Source: Streptomyces scabichelini
Lineage (GTDB): Bacteria > Actinomycetota > Actinomycetes > Streptomycetales > Streptomycetaceae
Length of the DNA stretch: 64,000 nucleotides
Assembly: GCF_011045015.1 (NCBI RefSeq)
Contig: NZ_JAAKZY010000006.1
Coordinates: 60,988-124,987, forward strand
Direction: 5' to 3'
Below are positions 17,287-25,510 of the stretch, piece by piece. The translations under genes were made by a program, and so were the position numbers. The notes beneath the pieces were generated by a model. It did not search any database, had not been told where the DNA came from, and was given only the letters and a program-made list of their open reading frames with translations. Each line of letters starts with the position of its first letter. The first letter of the stretch is position 1.

Positions 17287-17293
17287 TGTCGTC
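17267..17293 (+). promoter_or_regulatory. ECF41-type promoter of the SnoaL-YceI operon
   Basis: CCTCACA (17267-17273), exactly 16 bases, then CGTC (17290-17293). The spacing and both elements are identical to those of the divergent sigma gene promoter. Confidence 0.82.
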
Positions 17294-17336
17294 GTACAGC
17301 TGAGACCACCACCATCCCGCATGAGGGAGGAAGCCG

Positions 17337-17816
17337 ATGAACGACATCCAGGCCATCGCCGACCGGGTCGAGATCGAGGCGCTGCGCGGTGAGTTCACCG
17401 ACGCGGTCATGATGCGCGACTACGACCGTCTCGCGTCGCTGTTCACATCGGACGGCGCGCTGCGGATGCCCAACATCCCGGTCGAGCTGACCGGTCAGGA
17501 GGAGATCCGCGCCTGGGGCGATCGGGTACCGGATCTCGTGGACTACCTCATACAGAACACGCACCCGGGCGTGATCCGGCTCGACGGCGACACCGCGTCC
17601 GGCCGTGCGTACATGTCCGAGCTCGGGCGCGCCCGCGACGGCCGTTCGGAGCTGAACTACGCGATCTACCACGACCGCTACCAACGCGCCGCCGACGGCT
17701 GGAAGTTCACCGAGCGCGTCTACGAGGTCCGATACCACGACACCACACCGCTGACGGGTTCGGCGACCCACACGGATCTGACCACCACTGTCCCCGCTGG
17801 GAGCGACCACGCATGA
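17337..17816 (+). CDS. SnoaL-like/NTF2-fold protein
   Basis: A 159-aa cone-barrel protein with the usual opening helix (ADRVEIEALRGEFTDAVMMRDYDRLASLFTSDG split across residues 7-39), then beta strands ending YHDRYQR and FTERVYEVRY. Members are polyketide cyclases, dehydratases or isomerases; active-site chemistry cannot be assigned. It follows AGGAGG and the divergent ECF41 promoter, and its stop overlaps the start of the YceI gene by 4 bases. It is therefore a likely direct target of the sigma factor at 16184. Confidence 0.88.
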   Translation: MNDIQAIADRVEIEALRGEFTDAVMMRDYDRLASLFTSDGALRMPNIPVELTGQEEIRAWGDRVPDLVDYLIQNTHPGVIRLDGDTASGRAYMSELGRARDGRSELNYAIYHDRYQRAADGWKFTERVYEVRYHDTTPLTGSATHTDLTTTVPAGSDHA

Positions 17817-18352
17817 CCACCACGACCGACCTCGGTGAGCTGACCGGCGACTACACCCTCGACAGCGCCCGCACGCGGATCGGTTTCGTCAGCCGGGCCG
17901 CGATGGTCACCAAGGTGCGCGGGCAGTTCGACGACTTCGAGGGCAGCGCGCGCCTGGACGGCGACGACCCGTCGAAGTCCGTAGCCCGGCTCATGATCCG
18001 GGTGAGGAGCATCCAGACCCGCAACCAGAAGCGCGACGACCACCTGTGCGGCGGCGACTTCCTGGACATGGACAACCACCCGGTCATCAGTTTCACCTCG
18101 ACCCGGGTGGAGCAGGTCGACGGGACCAACTTCAAGGTCACCGGCGACCTGACCGTCCGCGGCATGACCAAGCCGGTCACCGTGGACTTCCGACTGACCG
18201 GCGCCGAGAACGACCCGCGGGGCGGCCTCCGGCTCGGATTCAAGGGCAAGGGGACCCTCAACCGCAAGGACTGGGGCGTCAGTTGGGGCGGGGCCCTGGT
18301 CAGCGAGAAGGTGACGCTGGACTTCGACATCGCCGTGCTCCGGCAGCCCTGA
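17813..18352 (+). CDS. YceI-family lipid-binding protein
   Basis: A 179-aa YceI beta-barrel protein without signal peptide. It opens with the conserved GDYTLDSARTRIGFVSR, then KVRGQFDDFEG and GDLTVRGMTKPVTVDF, which are family hallmarks. YceI proteins bind isoprenoid-like lipids (known for the family). Translationally coupled to the SnoaL-like gene (ATGA overlap), so both products are made together on ECF41 activation. Confidence 0.92.
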   Translation: MTTTTDLGELTGDYTLDSARTRIGFVSRAAMVTKVRGQFDDFEGSARLDGDDPSKSVARLMIRVRSIQTRNQKRDDHLCGGDFLDMDNHPVISFTSTRVEQVDGTNFKVTGDLTVRGMTKPVTVDFRLTGAENDPRGGLRLGFKGKGTLNRKDWGVSWGGALVSEKVTLDFDIAVLRQP

Positions 18353-18398
18353 CCGAAGGTCTCACGGCAACGTCAGCGTCAGCGAAATCCCTCCGACG

Positions 18399-19217
18399 TC
18401 AGGCCTTTTCCGCCACGGCTCCCAGCTGGGGGACGGCCTGGGGCTCTGTTCCGGGCTCCGGCCGCCACAGCGAGCAGGACACGAGGCCCGGCTGCACGAG
18501 CGTGAGTCCGTCGAAGTACGTGGCGATCTCCTCGCTGCTGCGCGCGGTGACCGGCGGTCTGGCGTTGGCGTTCCAGAATTCCATCGCCTCCAGCTGGAGC
18601 TCACCGCCGAGCGCGGGCTCCGTGGTGGGGTGGGTCAGGACGAGGAAGCTGCCGGGGGCGAGCGGCTCCACCAGACGGCGCGCGATGGCCTGGGCCTCGG
18701 CACCGTCCTGGACGAAGTTGAGGATGCCGAGCAGCAGCAGTGCGACGGGCCGGGTGAGGTCGAGGGTGCTGCCGGCGATGCGCAGGATGGCGTCCGGGTC
18801 GTGCACATCGGCGTCCAGGTAGGTGGTGGCGCCCTCCGGGGTGCTGGTCAGCCGGGCGCGGGCGTGCGTGAGCACCAGGGGGTCGTTGTCGACGTACACG
18901 ATCCGTGACTCGGGCGCGATCCGCTGGGCGATCTCATGGGTGTTCTCCAGGGCCGGGAGGCCGGTGCCGATGTCGAGGAACTGGCGGACGCCGTGCTCCT
19001 GGGCCAGGAAGCGCACCGCACGGCTCAAGAATGCCCGGTCGGCGCGGGCGATGTCGCGGATGACGGGGATCATTCCGGCGACGTGATCACCCACCTGCTG
19101 GTCGACGGGGTAGTTGTCCGTGCCGCCCTGCCAGTAGTTCCAGACGCGGGCGTTGTGCGCCGTGTCCGTATCGATATCGATGCGCGTGACCTCGTCGGCG
19201 GCCTGGTTCTCGCTCAC
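18399..19217 (-). CDS. SAM-dependent methyltransferase, PF04672 (DUF574) family, second copy
   Basis: A 272-aa paralogue of the protein at 15334. Landmarks are DTAHNARVWNYWQGGTDNY (the family signature, with YWQGGTDN replacing YLLGGKDN), the SAM loop FLDIGTGLPA, VYVDNDPLV and a C-terminal SLWRPEP. GTG at 19217 is preceded by GAGG. Substrate unknown. It converges on the YceI gene with 46 bases between their stops. Confidence 0.88.
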   Translation of the reverse strand: MSENQAADEVTRIDIDTDTAHNARVWNYWQGGTDNYPVDQQVGDHVAGMIPVIRDIARADRAFLSRAVRFLAQEHGVRQFLDIGTGLPALENTHEIAQRIAPESRIVYVDNDPLVLTHARARLTSTPEGATTYLDADVHDPDAILRIAGSTLDLTRPVALLLLGILNFVQDGAEAQAIARRLVEPLAPGSFLVLTHPTTEPALGGELQLEAMEFWNANARPPVTARSSEEIATYFDGLTLVQPGLVSCSLWRPEPGTEPQAVPQLGAVAEKA

Positions 19218-19329
19218 GTAGTCCTCTTCTCGTACGCCCAAGAACCGGACGGTGCCGGGCACTTGGGGCCACGGCCGCGGTACGGCCTGCCGGTCGGCGC
19301 CATTCTGCCGCCACAGCCACCACTGGCGA

Positions 19330-19450
19330 TCACCGCGTCCTGGAGTCGATGCGGTGCCATCGCCCGCGCGGCACGATCACCGCGGTTCCAGTCGGCAGCT
19401 CGATTTCTTCCTCGCCGGAGCGGCCGCGACTGAAGAGGCGTCCTGGCTCG
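19330..19450 (-). pseudogene. Cupin-domain C-terminal remnant
   Basis: A short stretch on the minus strand reads EEEIELPTGTAVIVPRGRWHRIDSR before a stop. This is the last strands of a small cupin (the PRGxxHR motif). No cupin N terminus with its HxH motif is present upstream, where the sequence is the region before the PP2C gene. Weak, based on about 35 residues. Confidence 0.4.
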
Positions 19451-19546
19451 TCTGCGTGGACAGGCGGAGAGGCGCCGCCGTTCCTAGACTGGCAGCGGAA
19501 GCCCGGTCCCGGCGGTGTGCCCGGTGCGGGAAGGCGGTGGCGCTCC

Positions 19547-20296
19547 ATGCCGTACGTCGCTGTGAGTGCGCTGAGTCATCCAGGGCTGCTGCGCGAACGG
19601 AACGAGGACAGCCTCGTCATCGGACCGTGGACCTTGTGCGCCACTGTGACCGAGAATCCGCAGACCCTGGTCTTCCCGCTCGGGACGCCCCTCGTCGTCG
19701 CCGTCGCCGACGGGCTCGGCGGGCATCCCGGCGGCGATGTGGCCAGCGCCCTGGCCGTCCGTCGGATCGCGTCGATCGGTCCCGCGCTGAGCAGCGAGGA
19801 CACCGTCCGCGCCGCCCTGAACGCCTGCAACCGCGCCGTCTACGAGGCGGCCGGTGGCGACGACGAGGGGGACTTCGCCGCGATGGGGACGACGGTCGCC
19901 GGCGTCGTCGTACAGCCCGACTCGTTGCTCGTGTTCAACGTGGGCGACAGCCGGGTCTTCGCGGCCTCCCGCGAGGGACTGCGCCAGGTGAGCGTCGACG
20001 ACAGCCCTCCGCTCGAACCCGGGCAGCGCACCACGTCTCTCGTCACCCAGTGCCTGGGCGGCAGCCGCGGCTACCGTCCCATCCAGCCCCATGTGACGGC
20101 CGCGTCCCTCTCGCCCGGCGACCGCTACCTCATCTGCACCGACGGTGTCACCGATCCGCTGCCGACGGACGTGCTCGACGACGTGATGCGGGAGCACGAC
20201 GACGGCCGGGCGGTCTTCGAGCTGTGGAGGGCCGCCATCGAGGCGGGCGGGCCCGACAACATCACGCTGGCGGTCGTACGCGTCAGCGACGAGTAG
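19547..20296 (+). CDS. PP2C-family Ser/Thr protein phosphatase
   Basis: A 249-aa metal-dependent protein phosphatase, soluble and single-domain. Metal and phosphate motifs are complete: RNEDS, ADGLGGHPGGD, NVGDSRVF, CTDGVTD and GGPDNITL. ATG at 19547 begins at the first beta strand (YVAVSALSHPG). Such enzymes oppose Ser/Thr kinases of the PknB type. No kinase is adjacent. A 130-aa extension upstream in the same frame has no coding character. Confidence 0.9.
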   Translation: MPYVAVSALSHPGLLRERNEDSLVIGPWTLCATVTENPQTLVFPLGTPLVVAVADGLGGHPGGDVASALAVRRIASIGPALSSEDTVRAALNACNRAVYEAAGGDDEGDFAAMGTTVAGVVVQPDSLLVFNVGDSRVFAASREGLRQVSVDDSPPLEPGQRTTSLVTQCLGGSRGYRPIQPHVTAASLSPGDRYLICTDGVTDPLPTDVLDDVMREHDDGRAVFELWRAAIEAGGPDNITLAVVRVSDE

Positions 20297-20329
20297 GGGA
20301 GAGCAGGGGGAGGGGAAGCCGTGTCGTCC

Positions 20330-20661
20330 CTCAAGGAAGGTCCGCATCGTCCTGGATAGCCGTACTGTCCCTGCAGCCGGACGAAGCGCGCCGGGGTCAG
20401 CACCCGCCACGGCTCCAGCCCCGATGCCGTGCGCAGGAAGCACACCACCTGCTCGTTGCCGCCCGGCCCGACCGGCTGCACCAAGCGGGACAGCGACGGC
20501 TGGGTGGTGACCTGTCCCTGGTCACCACACCGCCAGGCCAGGCGACCGAGCACGGCCGGGACCTCCCGGCGTACGCGATCAGGGCTTGCGGGCCACCTCC
20601 GCGCAGCGATGAGCTTCAGACCGTTGTCCTCGAAGAAGCGGAGGATCTCGCTGATGACCTG
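20330..20661 (-). pseudogene. Unidentified coding fragment following ltrA
   Basis: The minus strand directly after the ltrA stop carries one open frame with coding character: ISEILRFFEDNGLKLIAARRW, then WRCGDQGQV and LRTASGLEPWRVLTPARF, ending near PGRCGPSL. There is no plausible start codon with ribosome-binding site at its left boundary, so it looks 5'-truncated. I do not recognise the family. It converges with the PP2C gene. Confidence 0.4.
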
Positions 20662-21647
20662 TCAGTTCTGCCCTGTCCGAGAGCTGGGCGTGTCGTGGGG
20701 TTCGTGGCGCTGGACGACCGTCACGGACACTCCGGCCAGGGCGGCAACCGCCAGGCCGGTGCCGAGCACCGGAACATCGGTGAAGGTAAGGGCGAGGACC
20801 ACTGCCGCGGTGCCCGGGATCAACAGCGCGTGCGCGGCCAGAGCGTGGTGCGGGCGGATGTGCAGCAGGTAGAGGACGAGGAGGAAGACCGCCACCGGCA
20901 CCGTGACCGCCGCGCCCGCGGTGGCGTCCGAGATCTCCGTGTGGTGCGTGACATGGTCGACGTTCACTGCGAGGCCCGCTCCGACCGCGGCCGCCGAGCC
21001 GAAGACCAGGTAGTGGCCGTAACCCCAGGGAAACGCGGCCCGGTTGGAGGTCAGGAACTGGGCGGCGGGCTTGGCGAAGTACAGCCACCACATCGACATG
21101 ACGATGAGCAGGCCGCCCGCCGCCACGGCGTAGAGGCCGCCGGTCGCCTCCCGCGCGTCCAGGGCCTCCTGCACGGCCGTGGTCGCCGCAAGCACCGACT
21201 CGCCCAGGACGATCAGCGTGAAGAGTCCGAACCGCTCGGCGATGTGATGCGGATGCCAAGCCGTCGCCCCGGCCCTCTCGGCCCAGACCGGGACGGCGAC
21301 GTCGAACACCGCGAGCAGGGCGAAGAGCGGCATGTGCCAGTCGTCCGGCAGGAAGAGCCAGCCGATCCAGGCGCACTGGATCACGACGAGACCGGCGGCG
21401 TAGCGCGTGGCGGTCGCCCGGCCTTCCGGGTGGGCCCGGGCCGCCCGCAGCCACAACGAGACCAGGCCCAGACGCATGATGCTGTATCCCACGACCGGCA
21501 TCGTGAAGTCGTGGTCCGTGAAGGCCCGCGGCACGCCGGAAGCAAGGACGAGAACCCCGGCGATCTGGATGAAGGTCGCCAGCCGGTACGGCACGTCATC
21601 GATGTCGTACGCCGACGCGAACCAGGTGAAGCCCATCCAGGCCCACC
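20662..21647 (-). pseudogene. ltrA: ltrA 3' part (low temperature requirement A), split by the element
   Basis: The C-terminal 327 residues of an LtrA-family multi-pass membrane protein. It resumes at WAWMGFTWFASAYDIDD exactly at the attL core and runs through HIAERFGLFTLIVLGES (family signature) to the stop. The other 75 residues lie 10.7 kb away at 32314-32537. Joining the two across the core gives 1203 bases, a perfect 400-codon frame. Family function is poorly known. As it stands the gene is disrupted. Confidence 0.92.
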
Positions 21648-21660
21648 CGTGAACCAACGG
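21641..21660. other. attL of the integrated element
   Basis: The core GCCCACC (21641-21647) is shared with attR. To its left is ltrA coding sequence; to its right is the phage arm CGTGAACCAACGG (21648-21660), an exact inverted copy of the attR arm. Confidence 0.9.
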
Positions 21661-21688
21661 TGCATCACCGCCTCTGACCTGGGAAAAC

Positions 21689-21708
21689 GTGGAATCTAGG
21701 CATTCCAC
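21689..21708. promoter_or_regulatory. Dyad GTGGAAT-N6-ATTCCAC upstream of the integrase
   Basis: A perfect 7-bp inverted repeat with a 6-base spacer lies between attL and the integrase start. Good candidate operator for a repressor or binding site for a directionality factor. Confidence 0.5.
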
Positions 21709-21757
21709 ACGCTCACACGTGTCCGGAGGCGGACCACCTACGGCGGACGGATGAGCG

Positions 21758-23440
21758 ATGGAACGGGATGACCTTCCCACCCTGCGGGCACTGGGCTTCA
21801 AAGACGAAGAGCTTCGGGCGCTTGGAATCTGGGAACCAGCCACGGGTAACCCTGCCGACTTGGCAGAGGCGTACATCAGGCGCAGCAAGAAGCGCGACGA
21901 CTTGGCCACTCTCCGGGCACATGTCCGGGATGTTTGCCGTACGGCTGCCACCGAAGGCAAGAAGATCCGGCATCTCTGGTTCGAACAGCGCTCAGCGAGC
22001 AAGGTGCACGTCCGGCGCGAGGAATTCGAGAAGGCGACGGCTGCCATTGTCGAAGGTCTCAGCAAGACGCTTTACGTGTGGAAGCTGGACCGACTCAGCC
22101 GCCGGGGCATGGGCGCTGTGGGTCTGTTGCTGGACGAATTCGAGAAGCGCGGTACCCGACTGGTCAGCGTGACTGAGGGGCTGGACAGCTCCCAGCGTGG
22201 CGCGCGGATGGTCATTGCCTTCCTGAGTGAGCGCGCCCGGGAAGAAGCCGCAGATATCGCGCTTCGCACAAAGGCAGGTGGTGACGCGCACAAGGCAGAG
22301 GGGCGTTGGCCCGGGGGAGTCGTGCCTTTTGGCCTTCGCTGCCCAAAGGGAACGGGAAAGCTGGAACATGACCCGGAGGAATACCCGACAGCGCGTCGAA
22401 TCGCTGAGGCACTACTAGATGGTGACACCCCGGCGAAGATTGCCGAGACGCTGAACAGCGAGCGAATCAAGACCCGTAAGGGCAAGCAATGGCGGGCACA
22501 GACCATCATCAACCTTGCGCAGTCTCCAAGTTGGGCCGGACTCATCCCGCACCGGGAACGCGCTAAGGATGAGTTCGGCAATCCGCTGGACAAGTGGCAC
22601 CGTGGGGGCAACCCGCTCATGGGGCCGGACGGTCACCCGATTCAGGCCGGGCAGGGGGTAATCACCTTCTCTGAGCGGGAACAGATTCTCTTGAAGTTCG
22701 CCGCCCGTTCCCGCCCTGGCACTGCCATTGGTGACCGGACACGCGGGAAGCGCAAAGCGGCAACCATTCTCACGGGTGTTCTGCGTTGCCCCCACTGCAA
22801 AGGACCCATGGGGAACGGCGGACGCAATTACCGGTGCCTCGCCCGGATCAACCAGGGTCCGTCTGTGTGCGAAGGAATCGCCACCATGCGTGGACGCGCT
22901 GACGAAGCCATTGCAGTGATGTGGATCAATCACATCCTGTACCTGTCGCCGGATTCACCAACCATCCTGGCCATTGCTCGCCGTTGGCTGACCTACCAGG
23001 ACCCTGCCAAGGAAACCCGAAAGCGCGCAGTCTCGGCAGCGCTGGACAACGCGGCAGGGCGTGAACTCAAGCTTCAGAAAGAGTTCTTCATCGGCGGAGG
23101 CATGGACGAAACGCTATACGAAACTCTGCGCGCTGAACTCACGGCACAGATCACCGCACTCAAAGCAGAATTGGCAGAGCTTTCGCAAGAGGCGGATCTC
23201 TCCCCGTTGATGGACCCTCAAGCGCTGGCTGACCTCTGGCAGGTGGCCGGAATTGAGGGACAGCGTGCGCTACTGCAAGCCGCATTGAAGAGCGTGACTC
23301 TGCTGCCCTCGAAATTCAGGGGAGACAGAACGCCGATTATGGATCGGCTTGAGCCGGATTGGCGTGACGACAGCGTTAACCCAACGGCAGAGGCCGCATG
23401 GGACAGGTGGGAAGAGCGGCGCACACAAGCCGCAGTCTGA
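21758..23440 (+). CDS. int: Large serine integrase
   Basis: A 560-aa serine recombinase. The N-terminal resolvase domain has the nucleophile Ser43 in YIRRSKKRDD, then VWKLDRLSRRGMGAVGLLLD and the ERAREEAADIALRTK helix E. The recombinase domain is about 170-310. The zinc ribbon (about 340-372) has CPHCKGP and a later YRCLARI...C. A coiled-coil motif lies around 460-490 (TAQITALKAELAELSQE). Length and order match phiC31/TG1-type integrases. It lies 98 bp inside attL, the usual place. It catalyses attP x attB joining; excision needs a directionality factor not identified here. Confidence 0.96.
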   Translation: MERDDLPTLRALGFKDEELRALGIWEPATGNPADLAEAYIRRSKKRDDLATLRAHVRDVCRTAATEGKKIRHLWFEQRSASKVHVRREEFEKATAAIVEGLSKTLYVWKLDRLSRRGMGAVGLLLDEFEKRGTRLVSVTEGLDSSQRGARMVIAFLSERAREEAADIALRTKAGGDAHKAEGRWPGGVVPFGLRCPKGTGKLEHDPEEYPTARRIAEALLDGDTPAKIAETLNSERIKTRKGKQWRAQTIINLAQSPSWAGLIPHRERAKDEFGNPLDKWHRGGNPLMGPDGHPIQAGQGVITFSEREQILLKFAARSRPGTAIGDRTRGKRKAATILTGVLRCPHCKGPMGNGGRNYRCLARINQGPSVCEGIATMRGRADEAIAVMWINHILYLSPDSPTILAIARRWLTYQDPAKETRKRAVSAALDNAAGRELKLQKEFFIGGGMDETLYETLRAELTAQITALKAELAELSQEADLSPLMDPQALADLWQVAGIEGQRALLQAALKSVTLLPSKFRGDRTPIMDRLEPDWRDDSVNPTAEAAWDRWEERRTQAAV

Positions 23441-23525
23441 TTGAGCGAGACGAATTGGCACCAGCCCGGCCGGATCTTGGCGGATAGACCGGACTGGTGT
23501 CCCTCTCAAGGGAAGGCACCAGGAT

Positions 23526-23744
23526 ATGACAAGCGCAGAGCGCGCACAGTTGCAGGCGGACCAGGACGCCGAAGAGGCAGCGTGGGAACGCGAGTTGGAG
23601 TGGCGACGGATTAGCCGGAAGCTGGAAGCCCTGTACGGCGCAATGAGGGCCGGGGACGGCTCTGAGCACACCAGGCAGCGCATACGGCGACTGGAAGCCT
23701 TGCAGGCGGCGCTACAGGGCTTCCCGGAAGCGCTGAGCGCGTAG
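23526..23744 (+). CDS. Small charged helical protein downstream of int
   Basis: A 72-aa, highly charged, mostly helical protein (ERAQLQADQDAEEAAWEREL, then basic helices) preceded by AAGGCACCAGG and 85 bases after the integrase. A terminator follows at once, so it is probably the last gene of the int transcript. Small, charged, int-adjacent proteins include recombination directionality factors, but nothing specific shows that here. Family not recognised. Confidence 0.65.
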   Translation: MTSAERAQLQADQDAEEAAWERELEWRRISRKLEALYGAMRAGDGSEHTRQRIRRLEALQAALQGFPEALSA

Positions 23745-23753
23745 CACCACCAG

Positions 23754-23788
23754 GCCCCGTCAGGCAGCAATTGCCCGGCGGGGCTTTC
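23754..23788 (+). terminator. Intrinsic terminator after the int transcript
   Basis: Nested stems GCCCCG/CGGGGC and GGCA/TGCC, followed by CTTTCTC. Confidence 0.75.
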
Positions 23789-24415
23789 TCCTGCCCGCTG
23801 AGCCCCTTTCAGGTGTCCCGGCTGCCCAGCTACCGGCGTTGCCCTGAGAAGCCGTCAGCGCTCCCGTGAGCGCCTATGGCGTACCCGCTGACTCTGGGGG
23901 GCAGGACAAGCGCCGGAACGGCTCAGGCAAGCGCTCAGGGCTTCCCTGGCCCCACAGCAGGAGTCAGCGCGGAATGGGCGAAAAAACCAGCCTCAGTGTA
24001 GATAGGTTTCTGACACACCGTCAGGCGATCCCCCTGACCTGCACAAATGTAGAAGTGTAGAAATGACCCCCACTTCCAATACTTCTCGCGATATATAGCA
24101 GCAATACCGGGATCGGCCCCCGTTCCTACACTTCTGCATTCTTGCAGGCCAGACGGGGTATCCGAACGCCTCCCCACGCCGACCACTCCGGCGAACTGCA
24201 TTTTCGGCGATTTTCAGACGCCAGGGCTGGCGAATTCCGCACGGTTCCACGTGTGATCCACATCACATAAATTCATTGGTCCGCAAGCCTGAAATGGCAA
24301 GAAAACAAGCCGGTCGGGGTATTCGACTCACTAGATACATATTAGGAAGGTGATAAGCCACCTACGCGAACGGCATCACACTGGTTCGCACTCCGCGCTA
24401 ACGCGCGCTCATACC
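23789..24415. other. Non-coding control region of the element
   Basis: About 630 bp with no convincing gene on either strand. It contains a 25-bp imperfect inverted repeat (24036-24060 / 24126-24150), AT-rich patches (GATATATAG at about 24090, TAGATACATATTAGG at about 24332) and leads into a structured terminator-like RNA. It could hold a replication or partition site, divergent promoters, or the remnant of a deleted gene. Confidence 0.6.
24036..24150. repeat. 25-bp inverted repeat with 65-bp spacer
   Basis: The arm 24036-24060 and the reverse complement of 24126-24150 agree at 21 of 25 positions, with the core CTACACTTCT identical. A third related sequence, ATACTTCT, lies between them. Pattern of protein-binding iterons. 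Confidence 0.8.
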
Positions 24416-24496
24416 AACGGCCCTAGGTCTGGTTGATTCTCTCGGTGGTAGTGATGCCCCGCTGTGGAGAGTCCCGGATCTAGGGCCGTTTTTTTT
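24416..24496 (+). ncRNA. Structured RNA ending in a strong intrinsic terminator
   Basis: Outer stem AACGGCCCTAG (24416-24426) / CTAGGGCCGTT (24480-24490) is a perfect 11 bp. An inner stem GATTCTC (24435-24441) / GAGAGTC (24467-24473) pairs with one G-U. Eight T residues follow. The gene after it has its own ribosome-binding site 20 bases on. It may be a leader attenuator or a small stable RNA. Confidence 0.6.
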
Positions 24497-24515
24497 CATC
24501 GAAAGGCATCACACC

Positions 24516-25031
24516 ATGACTTCCGCTCTATCTGGGTACAAAGCAGCGCACAGGCGAGTAGTCGACGCTAAGGGACCGGCCAGCCACAAGCCCTGTGAAT
24601 TCTGCGGCAACTTCGCAACTGACTACGCCTACGACCACCAGGACCCGGCAGAGATATTCCGCGACGGCTACCTATGGTCGGAGAGCACGGCGCACTATAT
24701 GCCGCTCTGCGTACGAGACCACCGGGCCTATGACAGGGCGTTCCGGAAGCATGGCGCATCTGCTCTTCCCGCTGTCGCTGAGGCGCTACGTGAAACCGCA
24801 CGGGACCATTACGAAGAGCGGCGGCAGATTGTTGAGGCCGCGGCAGAGGCAAGTTGGCGTGCCCGTGAAAGCACGCTGGCTGGACGCAAGGAGCGCCGTT
24901 CCACGGCTGAGGTCGCCGCAGCGAAAGCCGCACAGGAATTGATGAGCTGCGCCTACGCCCACGGACCTTCTGGGATTTCACCGGAGGAGATAAGGGCTTC
25001 TTGGGTTCGCTGGTCGGAAGGAGACCGCTGA
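24516..25031 (+). CDS. HNH-like zinc-binding phage protein
   Basis: A 171-aa protein. The N-terminal half has CEFCG (about residue 27), a DYAYDHQDP segment, then MPLCVRDHRAYDRAFRKHG: two Cys, His and Asp residues arranged as in the treble-clef HNH/EndoVII fold. The C-terminal half is a long charged helix. Probably a nuclease or DNA-binding protein. GAAAGG precedes the ATG, directly after the terminator-like RNA. It starts the run of small phage-type genes. Confidence 0.65.
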   Translation: MTSALSGYKAAHRRVVDAKGPASHKPCEFCGNFATDYAYDHQDPAEIFRDGYLWSESTAHYMPLCVRDHRAYDRAFRKHGASALPAVAEALRETARDHYEERRQIVEAAAEASWRARESTLAGRKERRSTAEVAAAKAAQELMSCAYAHGPSGISPEEIRASWVRWSEGDR

Positions 25032-25216
25032 TGACCCCCTCACCTACGAAATTCGGAGTAATTCCAATGGATGCTATCGGCGCATCACATGCCATAGAAA
25101 TTCTCGAAGAACACGCAATCGTGCCGAAGGATGAACGCACGCGCACCGCGCTTTTCGCCGCTCTTTCCATGCTTCGCCTCCTCGCGCTGGGTGGTGACCA
25201 TGCCGAATCTGGCTGA
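25031..25216 (+). CDS. Small phage-type protein
   Basis: A 61-aa protein whose ATG overlaps the previous stop (ATGA). An internal ATG at 25067 has a better ribosome-binding site (GGAG) and would give 49 aa (MDAIGASHAIEILEEHAIVP). Helical; no family recognised. It overlaps the next start by 17 bases, typical of packed phage operons. Confidence 0.6.
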   Translation: MTPSPTKFGVIPMDAIGASHAIEILEEHAIVPKDERTRTALFAALSMLRLLALGGDHAESG

Positions 25217-25460
25217 CATGGACGGCATACCCGAGCATGAGCGCCAGTACATCCCGCATGTCTATGACGCAATTCGCGCGCTGACTGTCGACGAACCGGG
25301 TGCGCACCTGCACCGAGACAAGCTAGGCGAAGCCGTTTGCCGCTGGCTCATTCAGCGAAACCGGCCAGTTGTGCCGAAGGGTGCCCTTAATCGCATTATG
25401 CGGCGCGCTGGCTACCCGCGACATCAGCACCATTTCCGAAACATCCAGCTACGCCGGTAG
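25200..25460 (+). CDS. Small basic phage-type protein
   Basis: An 86-aa protein beginning MPNLADMDGIPEHERQ and ending in a basic tail (YPRHQHHFRN...RR). The predicted helices could form a winged or ribbon DNA-binding fold, but no family was recognised. The start at 25200 avoids an unlikely Arg/Phe-rich N extension. Confidence 0.6.
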   Translation: MPNLADMDGIPEHERQYIPHVYDAIRALTVDEPGAHLHRDKLGEAVCRWLIQRNRPVVPKGALNRIMRRAGYPRHQHHFRNIQLRR

Positions 25461-25510
25461 CCACCTCCGAAATTTCGGAAGTGGTCACACTATCCTGAAA
25501 GGAACCAACC

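Noticed and set aside
20662..22065. A 467-codon minus-strand frame as intact LtrA
   Set aside because: The first about 140 codons are antisense of the integrase; LtrA homology begins exactly at the attL core and its true N terminus is at 32537.
24330..24400. A possible tRNA (GGTTCG-like segment in the element)
   Set aside because: No acceptor stem or anticodon arm could be folded; only a short TpsiC-like string is present.
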